Source: Tetracladium setigerum
Taxonomy: Eukaryota > Ascomycota > Leotiomycetes > Helotiales
Direction: 5' to 3'
DNA length: 64,000 nucleotides
Assembly (NCBI GenBank): GCA_031472005.1
Contig: PZJY01000010.1
Span: forward strand, 496,001 to 560,000
Below are positions 49,417-60,200 of this stretch, piece after piece (position 1 is the stretch's first letter; the number at the start of each line of letters is the position of its first letter). Position numbers and translations under genes: made by a program. The notes beneath the pieces are model-generated. The model searched no databases. It was not told the origin of the DNA and was given only the letters and a program-made list of their open reading frames with translations.

Positions 49417-49862
49417 TGTTACGGTTCCGGTTCTACTAATTAAAGTAAAGTCGTAATCGAGGGTTTATTTATTAAGTTAAAGTAAGAAAGTTAATCATTA
49501 AGTAATTATAAATAAGAATAAGCTAATATTAATAATATATAATCCTAATTCGAATATTAAGTTAAGCACGAAGCTCTTATTTAATGAAATACTATTCCTT
49601 CTTATATAAGTCTCTTCGTAATAACTAGAGTCCCGAACTATAGAGTCCTAATTATTAAAGTCCGACTCTATTAATTAGACTCCTTACTTAGCGGACTTTA
49701 TCACGTAATTACTTAAGCAATTACTATTAATACTTTCCTATAACTAACTAGGTTATTAAAGTTCTTTATAAAGTAGTAATAGCAAGCCACTTAACTATAT
49801 CAATTATTATGCTGCTCCCGAGCCTCAGGCTCCTCACGTGCGCGCAGGTCACGTTCGTAACA
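49417..49862 (-). repeat. LTR of element C (right copy)
   Basis: Starts TGTTACGGTTCCGG and ends GTCACGTTCGTAACA on the plus strand. It abuts the truncated D LTR directly. Confidence 0.92.
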
Positions 49863-49929
49863 ACTAGCATATATCACTATACATCCCTGCTTTGATTACG
49901 TGATCGTACCGGTGAACAGTGCCGTTATA
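49863..49929 (+). repeat. 3' LTR remnant of element D
   Basis: The 67 bases match 26734-26800 with about eight transitions, and the right copy mostly has the C/G state. It is followed by the AAAAT duplication and the resumed transposase frame. The rest of this LTR is missing at the junction with element C. Confidence 0.85.
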
Positions 49930-49934
49930 AAAAT

Positions 49935-50900
49935 CGATAAATCTAAAGGTTAAAGGATATAAGAGCTATAAGGAGGTAAAAATAAGAGATATATATTTAA
50001 TTCGAGGTATTTAAATATAAATTCAGTAGTTATATAGCTATTATAACTATCTAAGATAAGTAGTTATGCCGAACTATCGGCTAATACTATCTTCGGAATA
50101 AATACCTTTTTAAGCTATTCTAAAGCTATATAATTAGATATCTATCTATTATTTATTATAGTAAATAGTTATAATATAAATATATTAATATCGGCCGGAA
50201 ACTATTATTATTACACTGATTTTCCCTTATATATAATAAGTAAAGTAGTTCGGACCTTAATAATAGAGATAGCCTCGATAAATAATATCTAACTCCTTAT
50301 ACCGGGCTATTTCTTTTAAATAAAATATTATTCCGAGCTATTAAGGACTAATCTATTAAGTTTATAGCCTTTTATAATGCCGGCCTCGTCTATATTCTAT
50401 CGATTCTCTAGCTTAATAGCTTAGATAGCCGGAATTTAAAATTTTTAGAATTAAGCCTTAATTATATCGGACCTAGCGCTATTTACTCGTATAGAGTCGA
50501 CTATAAGTTGCCTTTTAGTCTTAATTATTAGATTCTATAATAAGAATCTCCGGATCCACCGCTTTCCTAGTAATACGTGGTCGCCTTAAAGCTTATAAAG
50601 ACGTTCTCCGAAGGCCTTTAATTGCGAGTGAGTGATACTACGACCGAGAGCTTCCTGGGTTAAAACCCACTCGGTAAGTCGATCCTCGACTACTCGAGGA
50701 AGCTTTTACAAGTATTCGGCACTATCCCGATATGTAGAGTTTTATTATAATCGCTCTTATAAAGTAGTCCTTAGAATACCCTACCTAAGAGCAACTATAC
50801 GAATAGACTTCTTATTTCCGATCTTTGTCAATGCTTGCACTATATTAAATTTAGTATATTAAGACTTTCGTATAATTATAATTTATAATATAAATTTAGT
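49935..50900 (-). pseudogene. N-terminal part of pogo transposase
   Basis: The minus strand reads, with stops, a CENP-B-like helix region (WIRRFL near 50560), NIDEAGII (NFDETG-type DDE motif), ALE-LKKVFIP, LLILDSYNSYITTEF and YLLFLPPYSSYIL-PLDLS, ending at the insertion. These are the conserved blocks of pogo/DDE transposases in the right order. Stops and Trp/Gln losses fit C-to-T decay. Confidence 0.87.
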
Positions 50901-50966
50901 AGTAATTAATAGAAGAATAAAAAAGTTATTAATTTTTTAAGTAGTGATGTGCAGTTATGGATGAGG

Positions 50967-51015
50967 TTTAGTGGGGTGGCCGAAAGGTGGGGGTGGCCGG
51001 AAGGGGGGGGGGACT
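50967..51015 (-). repeat. Right terminal inverted repeat of the pogo-type element
   Basis: TTTAGTGGGGTGGCCGAAAG, then GGTGGCCGGAA, a G run and ACT. It mirrors the left repeat and is followed by TA. Confidence 0.92.
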
Positions 51016-51017
51016 TA

Positions 51018-51459
51018 CCGCCGGTCGTTGCTAGATCGGTATTCCCCGACGTTGGCGTCCGGTCAGCACCGCTCTGTTACTTTAGCCAACTAGAGAGGCA
51101 CTTCTGGATAGAACTCCACCGCCAACTAGCGATGATGACTGGGATTGTTGGAAGGTAATAGTGCTTGGTTGGGTTGGGGCGACGACTTGTATGCGCAACT
51201 CGCTGATAGGATTTAACCACGTTCCTTGATTTTGTACCAATTTCCTAAATAGGACTAGCTCGGCTCTGCTAGTTAGGTATATCTCGCGAAGATGTGATGT
51301 GAATCTGGACGAGCTTCTGAAGAGTACCTAGGTAGTACAGACAACTGAAAAGGATTTCCTCAAAATTAAGGGCTGACGCTTTCTCATACTATTTTCACCT
51401 CTGTTGTCGTGGGATTTATTCATATCCACATCAATTACGGCCGGTCCTCTTACTTCACG
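51018..51459. other. Flank between transposon block and next gene
   Basis: Base composition returns to normal within a few bases of the TA duplication. It presumably contains the promoter of the gene at 51460. A palindromic TACCTAGGTA lies near 51329. Confidence 0.4.
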
Positions 51460-52266
51460 ATGTCCACCCCAGATTCAAGTCAGGCAACAACATCAGCAAC
51501 ACCCACCATATACCCCAGCTACGAAGATCTCTATAGCGCCAAAATCCTTATTACGGCATCCCCCGCTGCCCAACGCATCTTTTGGCCCCTAGACGGCCCC
51601 TTTCCCGCCGCTATCTCCGTTATGAAAGACACTCATAGCCCAACGGCATCTCTCACACCTTACTTCTCCGATGGCGTCTGGCATCCTATATCGCGCGAGC
51701 CGGTGTCTGAGCCTAGAGTCTCGTCTATTACTGTTAGTATAGATGAGTTGGATATTTGGGAGGCTATGTGGACGGATATGCACGCAGGGCATGGTGAGGT
51801 GGATGATCAGATACCGGGGAGGGTGTATGGCGCTTTGGATAAGAATAAGAGTCGGAAGAAAGAACCGGATTTGGATTACGATCCTAAACAGCAACTACTT
51901 ATATGCTGTGGGGAAAATCGACCGCAAGGAGAAAAACCTAGATTATTAGTAACTCCAGCGGTCCCTGGGTCCGCCGATAGTCAAGAAGGGGGATTCGTGA
52001 CGGTATATGATTACCTCTCTACAGTTCATCCGTGGTTAATGAGCTTGAGGGGGGATATTGTGAGCTCGAGGAATATATGGAATACGGAGTCGGAGGACTT
52101 AATGGTTTATTTTAATATCTTGGGACATCTTTTGACGGATGATAGGCAGCACTGGATTGAGACCAAAAAGGCACCTCGAGTTTATCCTGTCCAAACAGCT
52201 GCGATGTTGGTTCCGGTAGGACCTACTTTTGGGCCACCGGGGCCACCAGGGCCTGAGAATCATTGA
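51460..52266 (+). CDS. Conserved fungal protein of unknown function (268 aa)
   Basis: Single exon. I chose ATG 51460 (MSTPDSSQ) over an upstream GTG because it is the first ATG in frame. The protein has a Thr/Ser/Pro-rich start, a middle part with SSITVSIDELDIWEAMW, and a C-terminal stretch GGFVTVYDYLSTVHPWLMSL followed by helices and a Pro/Gly tail (GPTFGPPGPPGPENH). The TV-DY-S-VHPWLM-LR pattern recalls a family of ascomycete proteins without assigned function. No signal peptide or membrane helix is visible. It is the first intact gene to the right of the transposon block. Confidence 0.75.
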   Translation: MSTPDSSQATTSATPTIYPSYEDLYSAKILITASPAAQRIFWPLDGPFPAAISVMKDTHSPTASLTPYFSDGVWHPISREPVSEPRVSSITVSIDELDIWEAMWTDMHAGHGEVDDQIPGRVYGALDKNKSRKKEPDLDYDPKQQLLICCGENRPQGEKPRLLVTPAVPGSADSQEGGFVTVYDYLSTVHPWLMSLRGDIVSSRNIWNTESEDLMVYFNILGHLLTDDRQHWIETKKAPRVYPVQTAAMLVPVGPTFGPPGPPGPENH

Positions 52267-53440
52267 TATTTACTAACGAATTTCATCGGGCGCAAAATGG
52301 GTAACTTGATCTTAGATTTAGAATATTAGACTTAGGAACAGATTTGCTTGTATTTTGGCTGAGTAATTCGATGGAGTTGTTCTTGTCAAAGAAAGTTAGT
52401 TGCGAGAAGACAGGTTGATATCAAGCGACAATACTGCGGGGGTTTTGATTGCCTTCAACAAAGGCTTGCAAGAAGACTCACAGAAGACGCGGAGTTGGTC
52501 CGGCAATTTGTTGCAGATGGCAGATTCTCGATACAAGTTGGAGAGGCGTTGGAATCTCAAGCACCCGGACAACCGGCATAGGATCTGGGATAGGTAGCAA
52601 AACTGTGTGATACTTGGCAGGGTTTTTTAGCTTGTCTGTAATGACAAAATGGCCCATTTGATTTCAATCCTTAAAAGAGCACTTGATATTGAAAAGAGAG
52701 ACTGCGAACGGAAACCTAAGTGCTACCACAATCGTGATGCCAGCTCAGGCAAAATAGCAGGGTTAATGCACAATTATCAGAAAGATTTTTGTTATGGTTG
52801 ATAGAAAGATGGCAGGTGCAGAGAAAGACTAGTTGACATTTTAGAGGATCTATAAGGAGTCTCCTAGGAGAGCATTGACCTTGGATCTAAGAAGTATCAT
52901 TGGCCAAGAACTCGAACCCATCATAGTCGAGATATTGTTCTGAGTACGACTCTAAGGTTTGCGACGCTGGTGGAGCGTGAAGAGGCTGCGTGGGGTTTGA
53001 TGAGGCGATAAAGGGTGCTGGAGGCTGAGTGGCGTTCGGTCCTTAGTAGGAAAGAAGGGGAGGGTTAGAATAAAGCCTCAACCATTTGTTTAGGATTGAG
53101 TGATTTGGGATGGGCATCAAATCAGTTGGAAAATGTTCAAGTAAAGTTAGAAATAGATAGTGTTCTCAAAATTGAGGTAAAAGAAATCATGAGCAAGGTT
53201 TTCAGCCAGTAGTGACTTATTTCTTAAACATTCAATACCTCGGAACCAAATTTTCATTTATAGTTAGAAGAAACAAAAAAATGCAATAAATATACCTACC
53301 TATCTAGGTAGGTGGTATGGATAGATAGGTCGGCACGGTAGAGTATGCAGTAAAAGAGAAGAAAAGGTTGTCCTGGTATTCTCCTCTTCAGAGAATCCAA
53401 TTAAAAAAAAATGATTGTCCTCATTCATGGGGAATTTGTT
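52267..53440. other. Intergenic, no supported gene
   Basis: Short frames only, none with recognisable motifs. A small inverted repeat of ACCTACC/GGTAGGT type lies near 53295-53330, close to the tRNA gene. Confidence 0.45.
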
Positions 53441-53533
53441 GCGTTCGCCGGGAATCGAACCCGGGGCCCATCGAATGTTGATCTTGAATGAACAAGATGG
53501 CAACGATGGATTTTACCACTAAACCACAAACGC
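53441..53533 (-). tRNA. tRNA-Gly(GCC) with intron
   Basis: The minus strand folds as a tRNA. The acceptor stem pairs GCGTTTG with CGAACGC, the D arm is GTGGTTTAGTGGTAAAATC, the anticodon arm is CATCG-TTGCCAT-CGATG with GCC, and the T arm is CCGGGTTCGATTCCCGG. A 23-base intron (starting TCTTGTTC) sits after the base following the anticodon, the normal nuclear tRNA intron position. Two T-rich runs lie downstream near 53402-53420. Confidence 0.93.
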
Positions 53534-53847
53534 TAGTTATAATTTGATGTTGTCCGTCCTGTTTGTTAGAAATTATGTTGTTGTGCGGGATTGGCGGGGC
53601 CTTCCGTTTTGGGAAGCGTGAGAGTGGGTCTTCTTGTCTTTTTTTGGTTTGAGTGGATTCTGGCAACGTTTTTTTCTATTTTGCTCCTTGTTGGGCGAAT
53701 GAGAACCTTCCTACAATATCAAATAACTTCTCAGAAGGTGAGCAAATGCTGACTTATTGTCAATAGGCTGCGATTGCTAATATTTAATTCGATAGTGTGA
53801 TCATACAATTCTTCTCTTTTCTGGCATTTGCATCTCGGAGTTGGAAG

Positions 53848-55869
53848 TCAAACATCACCCAGTTCAATGCCATCATCAATCGGCTTTAACGCATTCTTGA
53901 ACTTCTCCTCGCTTCTTCGCTTCCAGTAAACATAAAAGGCGAACGCCAGTCCAGTGGACGGCACCGTCAGCACAACCCACAGCCAAAACTTGGATGCATC
54001 TTTCAGCCATGGATTATCACTGAAAAATGGCATGGATATGATTGCCTGTCAAGCGACTCAACAAGTCAGCAAAGTCTCTTCCAAATGCATCCAAAACAGG
54101 GCCATCATTGCCTCACTGGCTCAGGCTCGTGGGAACGAGTGGGGTAAGAAATTGCTCACCGCAAATGAAGTCCCCGGCAAGAAAAACATTGTCAAAATCG
54201 CAACGGTTTTCATGGACAAGCTGTCTCTCTTCATTTCTTCTGTTAGTTCTTGAGCTCGTCTGGCCATGGATCGGGACATTTGCGTTTCTTGCTGCGTGGC
54301 TTTGAGGATGTCTTGCATCGCGGTACCGTTTATCACCAGCATTCTGTCATTTCCGACTTGGATCCGGCTGAAGAGCTGTGCATTGTCAGATTTTCACAGT
54401 TCAGAAATCAGAAGAAAGGGGCATTAAACCTACCAGAGCCATGATTGTTTGTAATTTCTTTTCAATCTCTTGTTCAAAGGTTTTGATGGGACTGAGTTGA
54501 AGGGCGACTTGACGAAGTCCATCATCTATCCTTTGGAAGTGCGAGGTATCCTGTTCTTGCGAACTATTTTGTTCCCCTGAGCTACTACTTCCATCTTGAG
54601 GATTGCTACCCGTTACTTTGACTTTAAATCGTTTGTGGTGTGCTGTGATTTCAGTCAAAGTCTCTTCCAAGGAGTTTATTTCGCTGGCATATCGGTGCAG
54701 GTGTGATGCCATCGCATGAAGTATTTTGTTCAAATCCTCGTGGAATTTGGAGTACGCTTCATAATTGGCCAGAGTTAACGTAGCTCCTTGAAGGCCGGTG
54801 TCGTCCTGCAATTGTGCTTCCTGTATCCAAATCTTAATTAGCTTTACTCGCATGCTCGTACACTTTTCACTCACATAAGTTATGAGCTGTTTATTCAAGC
54901 TACTCAAAGCATTGGTCCACAACTTCAGCACACTAGTGAAGTAAATTAGATGCAGGAAAAAAGGATCTCGGGTCAGGGTCAAGTTCTCGGGGTGCTTGAA
55001 GGTCTCCTTGATGCGTTTCTGGGGCTCCTCAACCGTTTGTGCCCAGCGTCCATCCCCCAGATTTACCACCATCGCTATTGTTGAACCATCTTTTGTGTTT
55101 TGACGGCAATACAGGGCAATTTGAGAACGTCGGATATCCACATCGATATCTGGCAAATGAAGATAATGAAATGGGTCAATCTGGTTGCGTCCGCGAGCAC
55201 TCGATGTGTGTGCAAATTGTGAGTTTGTGCACTTGACTTGCATTCGGACTGGGAGGAAGTACCAGAAATCCTGGACAGCCTGGTCATTTGTGTGATCGGA
55301 TGAAGATATGCGTTGCCCTTTCCTGGAGGTAATGTAGTATCGACACAAGGCCAAGATGTAAGCTGGCGCAATGTTCAAACGACATACCAGATTGCGGAAA
55401 GCCGACTGAGAAATGCGAAGTTTTGTTGCGTCCGCTGGGATTGGTAGCTGTTTGTCCTTTACTAAAAAGCGGTTGATGAAGCTAGAAAGCATTAGTTGAT
55501 GGCTGCGCCTGTATCTCTACCTTCGCTTACAAAAGTTTGTATCTTGAAGGAGAGCCATCACGAAGATATGCATCTAATTTCTCTTCGTCCAGAGTTTCGT
55601 AGTGTACACCTGGACCAAGGTCAGCTCATGGTCACGTGCAGGCTTGAAGAGTTAGATACCGGCTGTGCCATCTACAGAAAGAAGGCGAACGTTTGTGTCG
55701 GCAGAAAGATTCGAATTAGAAAACTCTTCGAAAGCGTTTTGTATCTCAATTCCGTGCTCTCTGGACACTCACTCGTCAGTGTATGCTTTCATCTCGAACA
55801 GGGTAGGTCAGCAGACAAATCAGGTGTGTAGCCTTTAGGCCAAGCCTTGGCAAAGTTGTTTGAACTCAT
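53848..55869 (-). CDS. CorA-like two-helix membrane protein
   Basis: Exons at 54045-53848, 54375-54160 and about 55483-54434 join exactly in frame. Upstream coding exons (about 55720-55500, with GVHYETLDEEKLDAYLRDG-type sequence) are likely. The start is tentative at ATG 55869 (MSSNNFAKAWPKGYTPDL). The protein has a long soluble N-terminal part, coiled-coil helices, then TVAILTMFFLPGTSFAAII and a second helix (FWLWVVLTVPSTGLAFAFYV) with a basic tail. The FLPGTSFAAIISMPFF stretch corresponds to the first helix of fungal CorA-like proteins. The GMN signature of true Mg2+ channels is not seen, so transport is unproven. Confidence 0.75.
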
Positions 55870-56221
55870 TATCTTCGTTGACGTCTCTAGAAACAACAGC
55901 ACACACCTCAGTAGTGAACGATGCCGCGACTCTGATATTTTAGGTCTTCAAACCTCCGGCTAGTGCTTGAGGTATGGAAGCCGTCGCACAGATGAGGCTT
56001 CAGCGAAGTGTTCAGCTGAGGGGGCTGCAGGTCACAGCCACATGCACCAATGCAAAGTTCATGCATGGGATCAGGATCGATCCAATCTTCCGGCTGTCAC
56101 CTTTTCTCTCTTCTTCCTGATGCGATAGCACAAAAGAGAAGCAGAAATCCTGCGAAATATCAACAGGAGTTATCTATACTCATCCTGAACTTGTTAACCA
56201 AAGCACCGCCAAAGCACAACG
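55870..56221. other. Short divergent intergenic region
   Basis: Lies between the CorA-like gene (-) and the S/T/P-rich frame (+). No motif recognised. Confidence 0.35.
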
Positions 56222-56869
56222 ATGTCTTCCAAAAAGTCGCGATATTCTTCGTCCATTTCAACTGCCTGGCTCGTCCCACATGTTGCATCACGGGCACCGT
56301 CCATGGAATCCATCGAAAAGCAAACAACTAGTGTTAGCACTCCAGAACGACTCACCGAAGATCGAGAGCGATCCGTCCCAAGTAGTATTGGTAGTACTTC
56401 TCGGTCGAAATATACAAGCCGCTTGCCCGCAACATGGACAACACCTTCAACTCTATCCAGTATATCCTCTGGACAGGAGGACAATCTTCGAACTCCTTCC
56501 CGTCAGAGTAGAACCAATGAAAACAAAACTACCGAGTCTATGACTTTGAATCCACTACCTGTGGACGTCGCCATTCGCCAACCACGAGATGGCTTCTCAC
56601 CGACGAGATATGCAGGCCCTCGTGCGCCTGTTGAGGAGTTCTTCCCTCATCACCGTTCGCAACCCAATCTCACCAGAGATCGTCGCAACGATATACAGAG
56701 AGAAAACCCAGGAGTTGCTCCTCATCCTGCCTCTCCACCTGAGCCACCACAACCCGCAAGAGCACGGCTCTATACGCCAGGTTCAATCACATCAACTTGC
56801 AGCCCGGCTGGAAGTTGTGACCATCCTGTCATCGCGCCCACTGTATCTCCTTCATACTCGGTCATCTAA
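56222..56869 (+). CDS. Ser/Thr/Pro/Arg-rich unknown protein (215 aa)
   Basis: An uninterrupted frame starts MSSKKSRYSSSISTAW. It is disordered in composition, with segments such as TRYAGPRAPVEEFFPHHRS that look conserved rather than random. No domain is recognised. It may be a separate gene, or part of an unspliced leader of the VWA gene that starts 384 bases downstream. A competing minus-strand frame at 56194-56484 looks less protein-like. Confidence 0.45.
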   Translation: MSSKKSRYSSSISTAWLVPHVASRAPSMESIEKQTTSVSTPERLTEDRERSVPSSIGSTSRSKYTSRLPATWTTPSTLSSISSGQEDNLRTPSRQSRTNENKTTESMTLNPLPVDVAIRQPRDGFSPTRYAGPRAPVEEFFPHHRSQPNLTRDRRNDIQRENPGVAPHPASPPEPPQPARARLYTPGSITSTCSPAGSCDHPVIAPTVSPSYSVI

Positions 56870-57252
56870 GGTACAGCATCTAGATTCCGAGTCATCCTTT
56901 TCTGGCGTACGAGACCGCGGGTTTGTGGCGTTAGCTTGTGTTTGCGAGGCTTTTCGTTCAGGCAGACATCAACTAGCCTTGGACGCCTGGGCGAGGCGGA
57001 GTCCGGACACATGCATATGCTACGCAATCACACCCCAGAAGGATTTCGAAATCCTCATAAACAAACTAGAGCAGCCTTCCAGCTCTATCTAAGCAGATGG
57101 CAATTACTTTTTCGATATACTACCAAAGTCAAATCACACTCTTGACTCCGTCGATTGAGAATCGAGTTGGCATTTAGATCATAGGAACCTTTGAACCGTT
57201 CTTTTGATAAACCATTATACAGCTTCATAGTTTACAGCATTACTTCTCCTAA

Positions 57253-60200
57253 ATGGATTCCTTGCAAACGTCAACAAAGGGCAAAATTCCGAACGAAAGC
57301 AAATCGAATCCCAATCATGTTGCTACCCCGCAACAGGCTACACCTATGGCTGGGATGGAGTCATCACTCCTCCGGGCACCTCCTCGCATACAATCAAAGA
57401 AAGGTATGGCATTCCATCTTCATCATAGACTATAAAACTGATCAGAAACAGATCGCTCGATTAGGCTCCCTCGATATGGACTTCCCAAATTCCTTGAAAC
57501 ATGGTCAATATCAAAATCACGAATTTCAGGAAGTCGGAGTCCATTCGGTTCGCCTCTTCCTACACAAGCTTCGGATATTGGAAAAGAAAAAAAGAACGAA
57601 ACAGAATCTAGCGTAACATCGCCGGACTCGGTGAAAAATTCACAGCAAACTCCTGCAACATCACAAGCGTCGTCGGACCAAGATATTAAATCCAAAACGT
57701 CGACAGAGCAACCACTAGAGATTCCGCTCCAGAGACCTGTTGAAGTGAATTCTGAACAGCCGGCCGAGCAACCCCTTCAACGCCCATCAGAAACTGACGA
57801 CTCTATTTACTTCCGGGATGCAACAATGGCCCTTGCGATCGACGTTTCCGGGAGTACTCTAGGGAAGGTTCTCGCCCAGGAATTGGCAGCCGGCCGTACC
57901 ATTTGTAGCACCCTGTCTGATAATGCTGCCAAGCGTGCAATCATCATGCCTTGGGACGGGCGTCTGCACCCTTTTTTCGGCTTGAAATCGATCGAAAATC
58001 TGCGCTGTGAAGGTGGCTATACAAGGCCCTCTGTCTTGACTTCGAGCCCGCAAGCAACACAATTTCTTGATAAATGTTCTGCCTGGGTGCTATTCACGGA
58101 TGGAGATATTGAAGACTACGAAATCAGCGAGTTTTCAAAGGGAATATGTAACAATGGATTACATGGCACAGCTTGTGTTATTGTTTTATTTGGCTACAAA
58201 ACCCACCGGCCAATCGGTTGCAACGTCTCTGTTGGCCTGTCAATATTCGGCTCCGCTCCAGATTGTCTGTTCCTCTTCCATGATATTGACACCAAGATTG
58301 TCTACCTCTTGCAGTCTAAAGGAGTCTTCAACAAACTTCTTCCAAAGGAATATAGTAATACATTACTTCTTGACCACAATACAACTTGGGAAAACCTCCC
58401 AATCATTTCGTATCAACAACTTTCCGAGATCAAGATTCCTCCTCCTCGACAGTTGGCGGCAGACGATCTTCTTCTACAGGGTTCTCGCAAGATAAACCTC
58501 CAGGATGTATACGACGATCGAGTTGACGCAGCCACTGCCAGCGAAATTCTCGACAACGATGATAATTTGAAAACATTACTGCTCAGAAGCCAACTTGGGG
58601 GCCAAAACGAAAGTGTTAAAAAGTGGATTAGAAGGCAGCGAATCAAGGACCAAGATATGCTAAACATCCCTCGACCAGACGTACAAGGGAAAGCTTTGCA
58701 GTATATCAGCCTTCTTTTGACAGAACTACGCAATGTCCAATCAAAAGAAGGCGAAGAGCTTCAACAAGCTAAGCTTCGAGTAGAGCAGCTGCAAGCCCAG
58801 CTTCGAGCTGCGCATCGTTCAAACTGGGCCTACTTCGTTATGGACACTGCTGAGCAACAACAAAAAGTCACTCGGAGAGCCGAAATCGTTCGCGATGCTT
58901 TGGACAGAGTCACATCCAATGCAGCCGAGAGTTCAGGACGAACCTATAGTCCTAGAATGATGTCACCCGTCTCGCCAGGGGGTCGACCAAGGCCCAGAAC
59001 GGGGGTGCCAGACTATATGGGTGCACCCAGCGAACGATGGCCACCCAGTGTACGATCGCCGCCCAGGGAACAATCAACACCCAGCTTACCACCGCCATCA
59101 ATATCAGTTGCACCATACTCATCAGCAGCTCTCTCGGTTGCTGATGAAGACAACCAAGCTCCTTCTTCCGGATCCGATCTCCTATTTATCCCAGGCTACC
59201 GCTATAATCGCGGCTCATTTTCCTCCGCAGCATTCGAAGGTCATTGTCCCCTCTGCCACAACGAAAATGCCATCTTAGCGCTCCTTTTAAAAGCGCCTCC
59301 CGAGGATTTCACCACTCCTGGATTCCCTGAACCAAACACTCGTTCTGGCCTCGCATTCCCACTAGCCATGGGTACATTTCCCGAAACAGATATCCTCTCC
59401 AACTTTGTTTGCTGCCACGCCTGCGCCTATCATTTGGTGAATATGAAGCAGCAACTGTACGACGAAAAAATCATCGGCGCGATTCCTTTGATTCCAAATG
59501 CGCTTTCGGGAGAGTACGAATCGCGAAGTCTTGATCTCGTAGATGAAGCGCTTATCAAACGTTTCGAGAGACCGGCTATCCAACAAGTCTTCCTTGCCAT
59601 TGTATACAGCACGCTTGAGAACTTGCCGGAGATTGGTAGTAGAAAGAGCGACGATAAGCTGGTGAATAGCGGGGCGTTGAAATGGACATCAGAAATGCTT
59701 TCGCTCCACGCCTCCATCCCAGCAAGCCTAAGTGTCTCCTTCAGCAATGGCAATATATCCCCACGTGGCTACATTCCTCTGCCTCTAGCTTTATCTCAAA
59801 GTTTGAAAGGATTGTCAACCTCAAATCACGTTTTGCTGCAATATCCACTTGGAGGGTTCATCGTGATGGTTCGATCAATGTTGGACCTTAACCTCGAACC
59901 TCAACCTAACGCTCGAAAAAATGCGGTATATCAGCGCGTGTTGTACCATTTCGCCGAGAAGTACCACGAGTTCCTCGTCGCAGATAATGTGGCTGCGAGA
60001 GCCACTCTACAAGATCTTGTTGAGAAGTGCAGAGCACCCCTTGAGATCGCCGAGAGCATGAACTCATTCCATCTTTCGAATGTAGAATCAGAGACTGGAT
60101 CATCTCCAACACCCTCCTCCATAACAGACCATGCACAAAGCACCATATCTCCATCTCCCCTAGGAACTGCCCAAGAAGGAAGTCAATACCAGCTCCTCTC

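Larger units (their letters stand above)
43247..49862 (-). mobile_element. Chromovirus (Ty3/Gypsy) element C, minus strand, no target duplication
   Basis: 446-base LTRs lie at 43247-43692 and 49417-49862, total 6.6 kb. It is the same family as A and B. Minus-strand gag begins about 49377 (MALITGNISGTNININK, GKEPEDALSASDKIDVDD). The purine tract, zinc knuckle, protease, RT, integrase and chromodomain regions follow leftwards in decayed form. The left flank is ATAAC (D pol) and the right flank is ACTAG (D 3' LTR), so there is no 5-base duplication. Confidence 0.9.
26189..49929 (+). mobile_element. LTR retrotransposon D, interrupted twice and missing part of pol
   Basis: The 5' LTR is 26189-26800. 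The last 67 bases of the 3' LTR survive at 49863-49929. AAAAT duplications lie at 26184-26188 and 49930-49934. The internal plus strand carries a decayed gag with a zinc-knuckle remnant near 28530 (CFHYGKVGH) and a Ty3/Gypsy reverse transcriptase (PLPSLF, NSPFTSLILFVKKPYNN, FRKLNALTQSDPYP, KAKIFIKLDIR). Element B cuts it at 29986. After B only about 33 bases of pol remain (43214-43246) before element C, so most of RT, RNase H, integrase and most of the 3' LTR are absent. Confidence 0.87.
25446..51015 (-). mobile_element. Fot1/pogo-type DNA transposon split by nested retrotransposons
   Basis: Terminal inverted repeats at 25446-25499 and 50967-51015 start AGTCCCCC and are flanked by a TA duplication (25444-25445 and 51016-51017). 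Removing the retrotransposon insert (26189-49934) leaves about 1.8 kb, close to the Fot1 size. The minus strand encodes a degraded pogo-family transposase: the N-terminal part lies at 50900-49935 and the C-terminal part at 26188-25540. The insert lies inside the conserved LLFLPP...PLDLS/IFSPLK stretch. Many stops show the element is dead. Confidence 0.9.

Noticed and set aside
50632..50862. Plus-strand frame of 76 codons
   Set aside because: The opposite strand carries the helix-turn-helix part of the pogo transposase; this frame is its shadow.
55496..55831. Plus-strand frame of 111 codons
   Set aside because: The minus strand here carries spliced 5' exons of the CorA-like gene with matching donors and acceptors.
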